DNA of 64,000 nt from Polytrichum commune (Eukaryota; Streptophyta; Polytrichopsida; Polytrichales; Polytrichaceae). Below, piece after piece: positions 34,440 to 46,519 of this stretch; within the stretch, counting starts at the first letter, position 1; every line of letters begins with the position of its first letter. A program made the position numbers and the translations under genes. The stretch is taken from positions 29,264,001 to 29,328,000 of the forward strand of contig OX485806.1 in NCBI GenBank assembly GCA_950295325.1, written 5' to 3'. The notes beneath the pieces were generated by a model that worked only from the letters and a program-made list of their open reading frames with translations, made no database searches and was not told the DNA's origin.

Positions 34440-37400
34440 GAAAAGGAAACAAGAAAAAATAATTCCCGTATTCATTTACTGGCATGAATGTGAGCATGTT
34501 AGCCTTATGTTGATCATGATTATTCATAATGCCATAGTAAGGTGTTATGCCTGCATTTCGGGAGGTGGGCTCTAGTAATAGAATAGTTATAAGATGTTAT
34601 GGGGAGAGGGAGGACGGGTATTTGTTTGTTGTCTAGTTTTCTTTTGTTTGGGACTAGGTATGTGAGGTACTTGATGGTGTCTTGGTGTATTTTTTTCACG
34701 AGGTTTTTAATATTAGATTTTGGAATATTGAGATTAGCGAGCTTTTTGATGGAATGTTCTTGTATGGCTCCTCTTACTCCAGCGGTGATGGTGATGAGGG
34801 GGTTTACTTTCCATCTGTTGTTTGTATGGTGTTAATAAGTGGGTCGTATTTTATATGCTTATATTCAAGGGCTTGGTTAGAGAATCTATCATGACAATAT
34901 GTGAATTCTATGAATTGATTGTGTGTGTGTGTGGGGGGGGGGAGTATTGGTGTTTGGTTTTCGTTTGCATGGCAATGGCATGGGGTGGGGGTGCATGTAG
35001 TGTTTAGGCAATGAAGTGCACCACTTTGTTGTGGCGTGATACTCTTAGACCTTTTTATATGTTGTTTTCTACATGTCGATAGAAGGTGGGGCCATGTGTT
35101 TATGTAATTGTTGGGGTTTGGGGTGTGTGAGGGTTATTTTTAAAATTTAAAATTTAATTTATGGTTTCCATGTATTGGACATATTCGAATTTTAGAGTTT
35201 GCATGACTTGGGCGTCGGTCATGACCATGGCATTTTAAAAGAGGTTGGAGAGTTTGTGGTATATTTGGTCACTTGATAGCCATTTGTCAATGTATGGGAA
35301 TTTGTTTTTGGTGTGTTTACATTATGTGGTAGTTGGGCAACTTGTGGGCAATGTGTGTGTGGGGTGTGGTGATGGGTTTGTCTTTGTGTGTTCCCTTGTT
35401 TGCTAGTGTGTCTATTATTTCATTTATGGTGATGCTAGTGTGGGCTCTTACTTTGTGTATGTAGATTTTGTAGCAGGTCCAATATATTTGGTGTATAATT
35501 GCTACTATAAACACTTTGTTTGGGTGGTGGTGTTGTGAGGATGGATGTTGTACGTGGTTACTTATTAGAAATATACTATTGAGGTTGCATGTGAATATGT
35601 GTCCAATTGGGTGGTTTTCATGGTTTTGATGGCAGTGAGTATGGTCTTAAGCTATGCTTGTAGGATGTTGCGATAGCTCGGTAGTCTTCCAGATATTTGT
35701 GTGTTGTTGTTGGGGTTGTATACCCTAATCATGCGGTGTTGCCATCTACTCGTCCTCATAAATTTTTAGTGGGGGAATGAAGGGTTAGTATGTGTATATG
35801 CATTGTTATAGGTGGAATTTGAGAGGGTGGATGTGGTTGTATTCAATTGGTATGGGTGTCAATGAGGTTGTTTTAAGGGGTGTGTCTACTCTGGAGGCGG
35901 TTTGCCATGTGTTGGAGAATTTCATGTTATAATGTGTGGGAATGTGTTTAATGGGGTAGGTATTTACTTGTATATTGTGGATTATCTTCATGATGTGGTG
36001 AAGTGCTTGATATATTTATTGTGGGACAAGTTCCAAATTGGTGATATGTCATGTTTGAGGATGTGGCTTATGTGGTAGGTTCCTAGGTAACAACCATGTC
36101 AGAATTTGAGGGGTTGTGTAATTTGGGCATCCGTGATCCGTGTTGCCTCCTAGAAGAGCTTATACCATTTTAGGTGGAGGTTGGTGTTCGTGAGCCATGT
36201 TTTAAGATTTGGGGTTTGTGAGACTAGAGCAGTTGTGTATTTTTTTCAAAACGCGCCGGTGCTTGTGATGTTACCATTTCATTGGTTGTCCAAGGGTGTG
36301 AATGAATTGTTGGTGTAGTATGATTGGGTGAGAGGGTATTTGAAAGGGTGGATGTTGGTGACACTTGAGGGAAGGGGTGGTGAGGGGAGGTGGGGTAGGT
36401 GTTGTGCCGATCTTTGGGATTTTATTGATGGGTTTGTATGTGTGTGTTGTGAGACAAGTGGTGCTTTCTCGTATGAGGGTTGTTGGTAGACTTTGTATGA
36501 ACAAGTTAATGTTAGTACTATTATGTTTGTGTGAGACGAGAAGGATGATGGCGAGAGTGGGTTCTTTTGTGTTGTAGTACACATGTAGTGAGGGCGGGGG
36601 GTGTTTTATATTGTAAGGGGGGAATTGTTGTGACGTTTGGTTGTTGTAATGGGTTAAATGTATTACGTGACCAATTGTCATGATTAATTATTAGTAAGGT
36701 GGGGGTGTTGGGGTTTGTGTGTGATGCTAGGTGAGCCCATTTTATGGATTTGGTATTAGCATGGGGTCCATGATGTGTGTTCAACCATGTCCTTATCATT
36801 GGTGGGAGAATGCATGGCCAATTGAGCCAAATATGATGTCTCTTTTGTGTGATGATTGGTATTGTGTGAATGTTGTGGGGCAGGCGAGTGGGTTGGAGAA
36901 GTATGAGTGTGAGTTTGAATTTGTTGATGAGTTTGTTTAGTATGGTTTCGGGGAAGGCAATGTGGTTGTGTATGAGGGGGATTGTATGTGGAGAGTAGCT
37001 CTGTATTGTTTTAATGTATTTGTTGGCGAGGAATAGGACTTTCGTAGTCTTGCAAAGTCTTGTGGTGGTAGCAATAGGGTGGGCATGGTTTTAGTGGTTT
37101 TCCTTTCCCATAGCCATGTAATCCTCTCTAGTGTAATGGTTGCTTGGTAGTTGTTGTTGTGGTCATGTATTTATGCAAGGGGAGGGTGTATTCGGTGTAT
37201 GGTGGGTGTGGTGGTGATGATGTCTTTATCCGGATTGCATTTTTGTATGTGTAGGGTGAGGAGTGGGATGCTTAGGATTGGACATACACATCTTTTGTCT
37301 TTGGTTTGTGGGTTTAGTAGGGTGTCCATAAGTTTTTGTTTTATGGCTTGTTGTTTGGTTTGTTGTGCAAATTTTGTGAGGAGGAGTACATTGTGTTCGT

Positions 37401-37600
37401 ACATGATGTTATCATAATTTCGTATTTGGGATTGTGGGATCCAATTCACATGTGTGTTGTGAGGGTTCTACCATTCACATTGTAGGCTAGTGGCACGCTT
37501 TCAACCTCCCCATTTGTCTTTTCTATATATGATTTTGAAGTCCGTTATGTGTGTGATGGGAAGGCCTAGTGGTATGTTATTTGTGTTTTGCCTTGGTTGA
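34440..37600 (-). mobile_element. Decayed retroelement (LINE-like) with RNase H motif and extreme GT skew
   Basis: The plus strand is overwhelmingly G and T for about 3 kb, so the minus strand is rich in A and C. At about 35,390-35,460 the minus strand reads KVRAHTSITINEIIDTLANK, the pattern of the last motif of a reverse-transcriptase-linked RNase H, where NExxDxLA follows the catalytic His. Upstream on that strand, ORF pieces with VYYNTKEPTLAI (about 36,560) and TKFAQQTKQQ (about 37,360) lie in an order that fits RT then RNase H, oriented toward 34.4 kb. Many frameshifts. No LTRs were seen, so non-LTR is favoured but not proven. Confidence 0.5.
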
Positions 37601-37680
37601 GTGTGGAGGTTGGTCCAAGGGGGTTGGGTATGTGGGGGCAAGATTGTTGGGGTGTGAAACTTTGTCCCCCTTGTAGTAAC

Positions 37681-38060
37681 TTATGGTGTGTGGCCTTGTA
37701 GTGGGGACTTCCAACTCCGCATACTATTTGTGACCCTTGGAGCAAATCGGGAATTGTTTTATTTTGTTATCAATTGTGGAGCACACACCTTTCATTTTAA
37801 ATTTGTGAATAAAGTTGAGATGCAAAAAATAGAGGATGTCAAAGTGAAGACTGTCTTTCTCTTTCATTGATTGCATGGACCCTCCCAATTGTCTTCAATG
37901 TGGAACATGCAATGGTGTCTATATTAACTACAAGCCTTGCCACACACCACTCAAATATTAGGTGTCCGATTAAGAAGATTGATCACATAAGGTCCACATA
38001 TGTACCTTATTGGACATATTATAGTTGTGAAAGAAGTCACTTAAACCTGCAATATTGTTA
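37681..38060. repeat. Family C repeat
   Basis: Begins 'ggtgtgtggcct', then 'cttccaactcc', 'agttgagatgcaaa', 'ggatgtcaaagtgaagact', 'cctcccaattgt' and 'ccacacaccactcaaata'. It parallels 46,155-46,519 and 54,702-55,115 over about 380 bp. Noncoding. Confidence 0.55.
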
Positions 38061-38454
38061 AGTTCAGTAAGGTAGAAGTGCATTTCGTGGATACTTTTCC
38101 CTCTACATCCACAATTAGTACAAGTTGATCAACACATCCAAGTCGTGCCTACAACCATTTGCCTCATAATGTCCAAAGCTAGTGTGAAAATCTTGTTTGT
38201 TACCAAAGTGAAGACTTTTATGCTTGTTAAGTGGTCATATAGACCCCCCCCCCAATCGTGTTGACTATGTAACTTGCAAAGGTTACCAAGTTTTTTGCAT
38301 GTAGTTGAATCTCCTTTACACACATGTCTTTATTTTTGGTGTGCATTCTTAAATCCAAACCTACCACATCAAACTCAAATACATGTGTCCAAGTATTGCT
38401 ATGTTGGATTTAGGCACGTCTACCTTACAACTGAGGAGGCAACACACTGTCTGG
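38061..38454. repeat. Family D repeat
   Basis: Phrases 'gtcataatgtccaaagc'-like, 'aaagtgaagacttttatgct', 'gttaagtggtcatatag' and 'gcatgtagttgaat' recur at 38,935-39,300 and 42,290-42,740. A run of nine C lies at 38,247. Confidence 0.45.
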
Positions 38455-38665
38455 GGAGATTTTTGAGCATAATCAATCAAAATCCTAGTGTTTCCAAGTC
38501 CCACCAGTTGCATAATTGTGATCTTTCGGGTTTTCTTTATTAATTCGAGGTAAATCTCATAGATTCCTCTAAAACGATCGGTAATTTTCCTAGAGTCTTG
38601 AGCCTCGAATGGTTTATTTTCAACCGGTCCATATGTAACTAGTGGTCGGTTTCTCCCCGTTCTTT
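38455..38665. repeat. Family F repeat
   Basis: Runs from GGGGAGATTTTTGAGCATAA to GGTCGGTTTCTCCCC with 'gatcctagtgtttccaag'-like and 'cctctaaaacgatcgg' inside. Its outer ends form an approximate inverted pair (GGGGAGA outside on both sides). Confidence 0.5.
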
Positions 38666-40098
38666 GAGGCCAAGAGATTAAAGAGTGGGAAACATTTGGG
38701 CTATGGTACTGCTTGGCCACCACCCAACTAACTCATTCAAGCTTCAAGTACTTGGATACCAACCCTACGAATGACAAAAAGGCTGGCATATCCAACTACA
38801 AGTGGACACTTGGTACCCTTTTTTGTTTGAAAAGGTGGACACTCAAGAGAATTTGAGACACATTGGACGATGAGAATGCAACTTGTGGTTGTTGCAAGTT
38901 GTGAGGGTATCACAATTTTTTTTCACATAAGGTAGGTGCGTCTTAAACGGTTGCTTCTTCGTCCGACTTAGAGGGCCACTTCTTCTAGGATATGGAACAC
39001 GTGATTAGTACAAGATGGTTAACAAATTCAAAGTGAGGCTGGAGCCTTTTTTTCTCATAATTTTTGGAGCTCGTATGTCGAATATCTTATTCATTATCAA
39101 AGTGAAGGTTTTCGTGCTTATTATGTGGTCAGATGGGTCCCTCCGATCACACCATTGACCGTTGAGCCTAGAATAGTTATCATATTTTGAGCATGTAGTT
39201 CAGTTTCTTTTAAATTTGTGTCTTTTTGGTATCCGTTTTGGAGCCACACCCACATATGACTCAAATATAGGTGTTTGATTGGGATAAGTAACCGATCTAG
39301 GCATTTTTACTTTACCAATGGGTGAAGGCATGTTTACACTAGTGACTAGTGATGATGGCCACCGTTTTCTGAATTCTCTCATTCATCGAGGAATGAACAA
39401 TGGTCTCACTTTGTTTTACACGAGGTCATCAATAACATAGGAGTGATTATGTCAAAACATGGATGAGAAAGTAAGATGGAATATTTCTACATGCTTAGAA
39501 ATTAATAAATGTTTGGTGATCACCTTGATTTTACTACTAGAAAACCAAAACAAGATGTCTCAACATTAAATAAACATGATTGTATCAAGGAGAAACCTTT
39601 TTTTGGTACATTATATTTTAGTAAAATATGTTTCCATCCCACGTTTATTTTCATTGTTTTTCCTCATACGTTTTGGTTCCGTTAAAAATATTACGTCATA
39701 GTCTACGTCTAGTTGACACTACCTCCATGACTAAGGCTTCTAAAAAGTCATATGAATTTCATTTGGTCATGGTCTTCAAATTGCCGACAATGACCACAAG
39801 AAATCCTAAGTCACTTCTTCTCATGCACGTGATCATGTGTGTAAAACAACCATAAGGGTATTGTTTGATAGTTCGAAATTCGATACCCGGAGTATCATAT
39901 TTATAGATGGTCTTGAATTATCCAAGGGTAACATAGGTGAGAAATACCATGAAATCTCGTAATGGGTGTATTTGCAGTTTATCAAGTGAGTATTAACACT
40001 AGTATTAAAGGATGTGATACCTTTGGGTCAGGTATTTTATATCCATACACATATCCCGATTGATATCTACGTTTTAACACAAATTCCCACATGCAACA
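38666..40098. other. Intergenic with a further family D copy, no gene
   Basis: About 38,935-39,300 repeats family D text. The rest has short ORFs only and nothing recognisable. Confidence 0.35.
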
Positions 40099-40101
40099 CA
40101 A

Positions 40102-40599
40102 GGGCTGCTTCACACACGAGCCAAGAGCTGTGACCATGAAATGTGAGAGCCCAAAAGAAAATGTCCATAGGCCGTCCCAAGACACCTCCACAATCATGTA
40201 GTGTGGTCACGGACCCTCAAGTGTAGTGTGAAGTCATATGTGACCAGGCCCTCAACCAAATGCTATTTCAATGAATTTTTATTCATGCGAGTCCTCACAC
40301 ATGATAAAATAGAATGAATCAACGGTTGTGAGCATTCGGAGTGCCATGGTCTCATGGTTTTGCGTTAGGCCTATCACCAAGAGGTGGGTTTTGAAAATAG
40401 TCCAAGTGACCATTAAACATGATCCATTTGATGCCATTTAGGAACCCATGTAGACTTTACATCCATCTTGCATTCACATACTCCGTTGGTCCCTCAAGCA
40501 CACTGTGAAGCAAACTTGGACCGGCTTTGGCTTTTCCACCAATGAGTGTGCTTGAAGTGTAATGGTCACGGGCTCTCAGTCTCGTGTGTGAGGTGGCCC
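40102..40599. mobile_element. MITE of the CACTTCACACACGAG group, inverted copy
   Basis: Left end GGGCTGCTTCACACACGAG; reverse complement of the right end GGGCCACCTCACACACGAG. Flanks CAA (40,099-40,101) and TAA (40,600-40,602) look like a target duplication with one change. The inner sequence is the reverse complement of 33,473-33,971. Confidence 0.7.
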
Positions 40600-40602
40600 T
40601 AA

Positions 40603-42289
40603 GTAAAAGACTTGGGAATCCTACAATAAACAAACAACACTAGGCACCGTGTGGGTTGTTTGGATGCATGTTGCTAAACTCTTAACAGTCCAAGTTGACC
40701 ATTTTGGGCCTCCTGGTGTCATTTAGCAGCTTAAGATTGCCTCTTGATATTTTAAGTTGAAGTAGTGAAAAAATACATAACATTATTCAATTGACTATGT
40801 GCATTGGGTGGGGCCGGGAATAACTGAGATCCTATTCAAAATTACACTTTGTTTGTTTTTTCAACAGAGCAATGCACTAGCAGATTTAGGTTGAAAAACT
40901 TGGATGAAGCAATGTAATTATATTATTAGAATGGAACGGTTGATAACAGTTGAATCATGTTATGACACACCATATAGAACTGTTAAAAATACACGATGCA
41001 TCATTCCAACTCGAGCATACATATATGAATGATGAGGATAGTTGAGCTCGCCAAACTGACCTAGACTCACATCACAATTGTCACATATGACTTTATTTTT
41101 GTTTTCCTATGTGTTTAATAGGTTGTTAATTATGGAATTGATATCCTCAACGAACAAAATGTTGTTATGTTTTTTGTACAAATCATCTCATAAACATGCC
41201 CCATTAAGAGTTGAAATTGCTTTCCTAGATCTCATATACACGAGATATCCTCAAATAAAGTTGGAGTACTAGAGTATTTCTCAAAATGAGTCTGGCATGA
41301 CACTACTAAAAAGTGGTACCACAATATTTTTGAAAGTCAATGTAGTGCATGAACTTGACCATGTAGTAGGAACGTGACATCTTCTATGCCCATGGATAAA
41401 CATATTGCTCTATGAGTTGCCCCCCCCCCCCATCAATCTCACTCGAGGTGGAAAAAAAATCAAATATATTAGTTTTTTTGGGGGGGGTTTATAGCTAATA
41501 TGACTTTGGAACTAACATTAGATACATGTATCATTAAAATGACACCCGATTGAAATGAAATAACAACAAACCTATGGCTTTTGATTCACAACAACTATTA
41601 TGAAGGAGGGGGGATGTGATTGAATCCATCCCCTCCGAGATTTGTTGTTAATTCATTCCAATAAGATCCCACTAGATTAAACGAAGCTTAGTTCAAAGGA
41701 TCTTGTCAACTCATAATAGAAACATCAAAGTTGTGCAATGTTACTTTGCGTTCTCACCTCCCCCCTTGGTACACGGAGAAAGAGAGAGAATCATCGTATA
41801 CAAATGTACTTCTCATTCATCCAACATAAAACCCTAAAACACTACGCAACATGGAGGTTATTATTTTAAGTTGATTTGACACTAGAATTAACTTTAAAGA
41901 CCCCAAATTAGACTAATTGAAACCATTTGAAATGAATAAGCAGCAAACCTAGAGGAATCAAGTGTTTTCTTTTAAACATATTATTAAATTAATTTATATA
42001 TTTGGATGGATGAGAGGTACGCTCCTATACAATAATGCCCTATCTCTCCTTGGTACATAGGGGCCATTTAACTATACCTTGATTCTAGTGGACGCCCTTT
42101 ACTTTACCGTGGTGAGATTGTTGTGTGTGTCAATCTCAAAGAGCAAGACATCCCATCTACCTTATAGTATGATAGTGATTGGATCGACAAGTGACATTGG
42201 TTTTGTTTGTTGGCTTGATTGCTGAAAGTTTGGAGTTATCTAGATATGAGATGAGCCGTATCTTCTAGAATATTCCGTTCATATTAAGG
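40603..42289. other. Intergenic, AT-rich, no gene recognised
   Basis: Holds poly-C and poly-G runs near 41,421 and 41,481 and text shared with about 28,700-29,000. No coding or RNA gene was recognised. Confidence 0.35.
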
Positions 42290-42401
42290 TCGATGTGCCT
42301 TAGATGAAAAACGTTCCTTTTTGCACCCACTTCTTTTAAGTCATGAAACACGTAATTAGCGCAAGATGATTAGCAATTCCAAACCGTGCCCGTAGCCAGT
42401 T

Positions 42402-42740
42402 GTCTCATAAATTATGAAGCTCATATGAATATCTTATTCGTTCTCAAAGAGAAGATTTTTGTGCTCATTAAGTGGTCATATAGGCCCCCCATTCATGTTA
42501 AAAAGTGAGCCTAGAATGGTCACCATTTGCCTCATACATTGTGGAGCTCATACGAATATCTTATTCGTTCTCAAAGGGAAGATTCTCATGCTCATTAAGT
42601 GGTCATATAGGTCCCCTGATCATGTTGGATAGTAAGGCTAGAATGGTCATCATATGCCTCATTATTTTTGGAGCTCATATGAATATCTTATTCATTATCA
42701 TCATGATGGTTCTTGTGCTTGTTAAGTGGCCATCTAGGTT
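42402..42740. repeat. Three tandem units with a 127-bp period (family D)
   Basis: Units start at 42,402, 42,529 and 42,656, each with a 'CTCATA' or 'CTCATT' start, 'gagctcatatgaatatctta', 'gtgctcattaagtgg' and 'tcatatagg'. The start points are exactly 127 bp apart twice. The third unit is the most diverged. Confidence 0.75.
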
Positions 42741-42879
42741 CACATGTAGGCACAATCGCAACGGTATCAACATTGGTTCACATCAAGGTGATTTGGTCTT
42801 AAGACCAAAGAAACTTCAAAATCAAGTATTGGCCGAGACTCAAAATTTTGGATTCAAGGAGTAGCAACATTAGATATAA

Positions 42880-43770
42880 TCAAACACTTAATATCCTATT
42901 TAGTGTAGTGGTGTTGATAGTGCAATGCACTTGTTTTCGAGGGTGGTTGAGGTCTTGGTTTGCTTGTTGGGTGTTGCTTGTGTATGTGAGGGTGCCGTAG
43001 GTGGTATTGTGTTTGCGACGAGTTTGTTTGCAGTTAGTTTTAGCCTTCCCGGAGCAACTCGTTGTCTCGAAATGGGAATACATAAGGTAGATGGGTATTA
43101 AGTGCTTTGTTCTGTCAATTGGGATTCGGGATCCTATATTTGATTGGTGTGTGGTTCGGTGAGGATCAAAGGACCTATGTATTCATTTACAAAATCAATC
43201 AATATAACATTACTTAGCCATGTGGGATCAGTTCCATGATCTTGGAATATGTCAATTATATTTCATGGGTCCCCCGAACAAAGCAAGAATTTTCGTTCAT
43301 TATTCATACATTCATGCTGAACTTGGAAATTTAGGTAGTGTTTTACTCCTTGCACTATGTGCAAGAATCAATGTTCACCTAGGGAATATCCAAAGGATAT
43401 GTTGTTCATCCCAAAAATATTCCCTACAAATACTATCATAGCAATACCATCATTGAATATACTCACACTATTCTTAACATTCTTACTAATCATATTGGCA
43501 TTATTCATCATTCAAACTGGCATCAGTCTCTTCCTACAAAGGTAAGATAGTGGAGGCCCATGCTAGATGCTGAATATAGAATGGAACACAACCGATGCAT
43601 CTGAATAAGATTATGAACAAACATGCACTTCCAATAACCATAACTAAATCACAGGAAGTCGAATCTTCAATCCGATTTTTGCCGATGTTTCATCATAGAG
43701 TTGCTAATGCAACACGAGTTTTGTTGGGTAAACCTACTTGTTGTAGAAGTTGGAGAACATGGAAAAACGA
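42880..43770. repeat. Family G repeat split by a family H copy
   Basis: From about 43,085 the text follows the family G copy at 10,200-10,640 up to 'cctatgtatt', breaks at about 43,200, and resumes at about 43,610 with 'aacaaacatgcacttcc'. The intervening 410 bp matches 1,679-2,100 (family H). The layout shows a nested insertion. 42,880-43,084 contains an end related to family B ('cctatttagtgtagtg'). Confidence 0.6.
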
Positions 43771-44297
43771 AGCAAATAATGACCCACACGCGTTAGCTAG
43801 AACCGGGCCCGGGCTGGCTCGAGGGCTTGCCTGTAAGGTAGGCTATTCAGTTCAGCAGCTTCTCTGGCCCCTCCTCATTGTAATTATAAGGTCATAATGA
43901 GGCTCCTTTATTACTGCATGTAAGCTTGTGGGCAGGAGAGCGGATTACAATGTACAGAGGGGCTACATGTGGACACGTCCTAGGGGTGGGGGGTTAGGCA
44001 CATTTATGAGCTCAGGAATCTAGGTGGCCTCTGACTCACCCCTCTTGGTACACGTGTACATTACTCACTCCTATTATAATTGTCACGGTTTGGTTTGGAT
44101 GCTTCCCTCTTTCAAATTCTCAACTGCACTTGGTTCTTATTAAATTATGCTTCTCTCTCTCTCTCCGGGTCCTCTCTCTTTTTGAGCTTCCAAATCATTT
44201 GCCTTCGTTAGCTTTTATGATCTTAAGGTGTGCTTGTCTTATGTGGTGCCATATTGTTGTTGGATTTTAAGGTCAAGGCATTCGTACTCGACTAATG
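43771..44297. other. Intergenic, no gene recognised
   Basis: Contains a CT-rich run near 44,152-44,182. No coding or RNA gene recognised. Confidence 0.35.
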
Positions 44298-44454
44298 GTC
44301 CGCCCACACTTACTGGTGTGCCGGCCCATGAGTGAACGATTCCTACCAGCAGGGGTCACTTTGAGAATTGGTTTAGCTAGTGAGAGCCACTGGTTGCAAC
44401 CAATGTTGATACACACCGTTCATTGGTGGCCCATACCAGTAAGTGTGGGTGGGC
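44298..44454. mobile_element. Short foldback element, about 157 bp
   Basis: The left end GTCCGCCCACACTTACTGG and the reverse complement of the right end GCCCACCCACACTTACTGG match at 17 of 19 positions, with looser pairing to ATGAACG further in. The target duplication is unclear. Noncoding. Confidence 0.6.
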
Positions 44455-45577
44455 TATAAGTTCATTTAACTGCTCATTAGGAAACTTGTAATGTTGACAT
44501 GTATGAAATCGATATGTTTTAGGCATACGGGGTTAAGGTTGAAGCTTATTGAGAGGCGCCTGTTCTCGATCAAGACGCCATTGGCAAGTTATTGGATACT
44601 GGAGTTTCGATTAGGTTGGGATTGCATTTCGATCAAGCCGGAACCAATAGTGTCATGACACATGTCGTGGTTTTGCGTGTTTTGCGTGTTAAAGTGAAGA
44701 GGAATGAGCGGTTATTCCAGACTCTAGACATTGGTAATATGTTCGGGCCAACTTTTAACTTCAAAAATTCATAGTAATCTCAAAATAAGGAATCAAATTA
44801 CCAAAAGAAATTGTAGTCCTCTTGATTTCTATCTTCCTACACGAGAAAAAATTGCACCGCCTTAAACTGCTATGAATATGGTGTAGAATCTGGCGCCTTA
44901 AGTGATCGGATATGGGCTAATCAATTACAAGCTTTCACCTAACCAACCACCTAATACTACATGGGTTCATCAAACAACATTTTTTTAGCTTCCATTCATT
45001 CAAGCTGGTAATTGATTGTTGTGGCACCTAAAGATGTTTGCAACCTGAACCTAGTTGTCAACTTAGCCTTTGACATTTGGCTAAGTTGGACTTTGATCAC
45101 GACATATCAACATTGATCAAAGATTGCTATCGTGTTGCACGGGAATAGGTTGGAGGCTAAGTTGTGAAATTGGGGTGGTGGTTGGGATTGGTTAGCTACC
45201 TTATGACCTATGGATCTTATGGGTTGGCTACTTATGACTTATGGGTCTTACGGGTCTTGTGGGTTGGCAACTTGGCTACCCTCATGTCTTATGTCTTTAA
45301 AATTCCGGACACAAGAATTCTTATGGTCCAAAAATTTATTGGTCGATGGTCTATTGGTGAAACCAACACAAGAGCCCGATGTTAAGGTGGTGGACATTTT
45401 CAGAATCACCACATGCACTTATTGTGCAATATTGTACAATTTAAATGGTAAAGAAGGGTTTGGCAACGGCACGTTTTTTGGTGTTGGAATCCCGGATGGC
45501 ACATTTTACCATGACAAGTTTCCATTTTAGTCATGGGCCGGAATCACTAAATCGACTTCATGGAAAACATAGGACAC
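44455..45577. other. Intergenic, no gene recognised
   Basis: The part near 45,000-45,180 resembles 9,400-9,560 ('gttgtcaacttagcc', 'gacatttggctaagttg', 'gaataggttgg'), so it is partly dispersed repeat. No gene. Confidence 0.35.
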
Positions 45578-45927
45578 ACTAAATATTGTATTTAGTGTCA
45601 CCAATTCTATTTGCCTTGCTCAATACTAATTGTAAACTGCTTGTGTGGTGTCACCAACACTAAATGTAAACCTAGCATTATTTGTCATCCATTGTAAATT
45701 TTTTTGAGTGTTATGGGTTTACAATATTGCAAATACTATCATGTAATACATGTTTTTTCATCCAAATTTCAATCATCCATGGCAATATTTCATTAGAGAA
45801 ATGTTAGGATCATAATATACCAAAAGCCGATGAACTAAAATCTAGTCAGGGTGACAATATTTGTAAGCTTATTCATAAAAAGTGTCATTAGAAAACATAC
45901 CATAAGACACTAGATACAATATTTAGT
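45578..45927. mobile_element. Family B MITE-like element with clear inverted ends, 350 bp
   Basis: The left end ACTAAATATTGTATTTAGTG and the reverse complement of the right end ACTAAATATTGTATCTAGTG differ at one position; the left end is itself nearly palindromic. The target duplication was not resolved. The best-preserved of three copies. Confidence 0.65.
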
Positions 45928-46154
45928 AAAGTTCCCCAGGGCATACATGTATCTTTCCCATGTAAAAATATAATTTCCTACTATTTAACGATTTGTAAAA
46001 AAGTCAAAGCATGGATGCAAAAATCCCCGCTTTGTGTGAAAATGTAGACTGGGCATTTAGAACGTATTGAATATAGTTTCATGCTCATAGACAAAGACAA
46101 ATATCCAACATGTGGACATGGATGCTCAAGTGCAGTTTTAGTAAAGCCATATGA

Positions 46155-46519
46155 AAGACATAAGGTGTGTGGCCCTACTGTGGACAATTCAAACTCCACA
46201 AACAATTTTGGCCGTTGGAAAGAATTGGTAATTGTATGAGTCTAGATAGCAATTGTGAAGCATGCATACTATCAATTCAAGTGTCAGAGTTGGGATTGTG
46301 ATGAAATAGTCATAGGAGATCAAAACGAAGATTCTCGTTACATTAACGTGATGACATACACCCTCTCAATTGTGTTCATAATTGAACCTAGAATGATTGA
46401 TATGTTTTGAACACATAGTTCAATTGAAGTCCAATCATATTGTATCACTCGTCTCTCTCATGTCCATTCAGAATATCCCACGTTCCACTAATCTTTCTGC
46501 ATGGACCCTCCCAATTGAA
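46155..46519. repeat. Family C repeat
   Basis: 'aaggtgtgtggccctact', 'acaattcaaactcc', 'agagttgggattgtgatgaa' and 'ggagatcaaaacgaag' parallel 37,681-38,060 and 54,702-55,115. The copy runs into the inverted repeat at 46,520, and part of it continues inside that repeat's loop. Confidence 0.5.

Noticed and set aside
36271-36681. 136-codon minus-strand ORF rich in His, Pro and Thr
   Set aside because: It lies in the GT-skewed retroelement, where stop codons are rare on that strand. I treat it as a decayed element fragment rather than a gene.
42402-42740. CRISPR array
   Set aside because: The 127-bp units are contiguous tandem repeats without spacers, and the DNA is plant nuclear.
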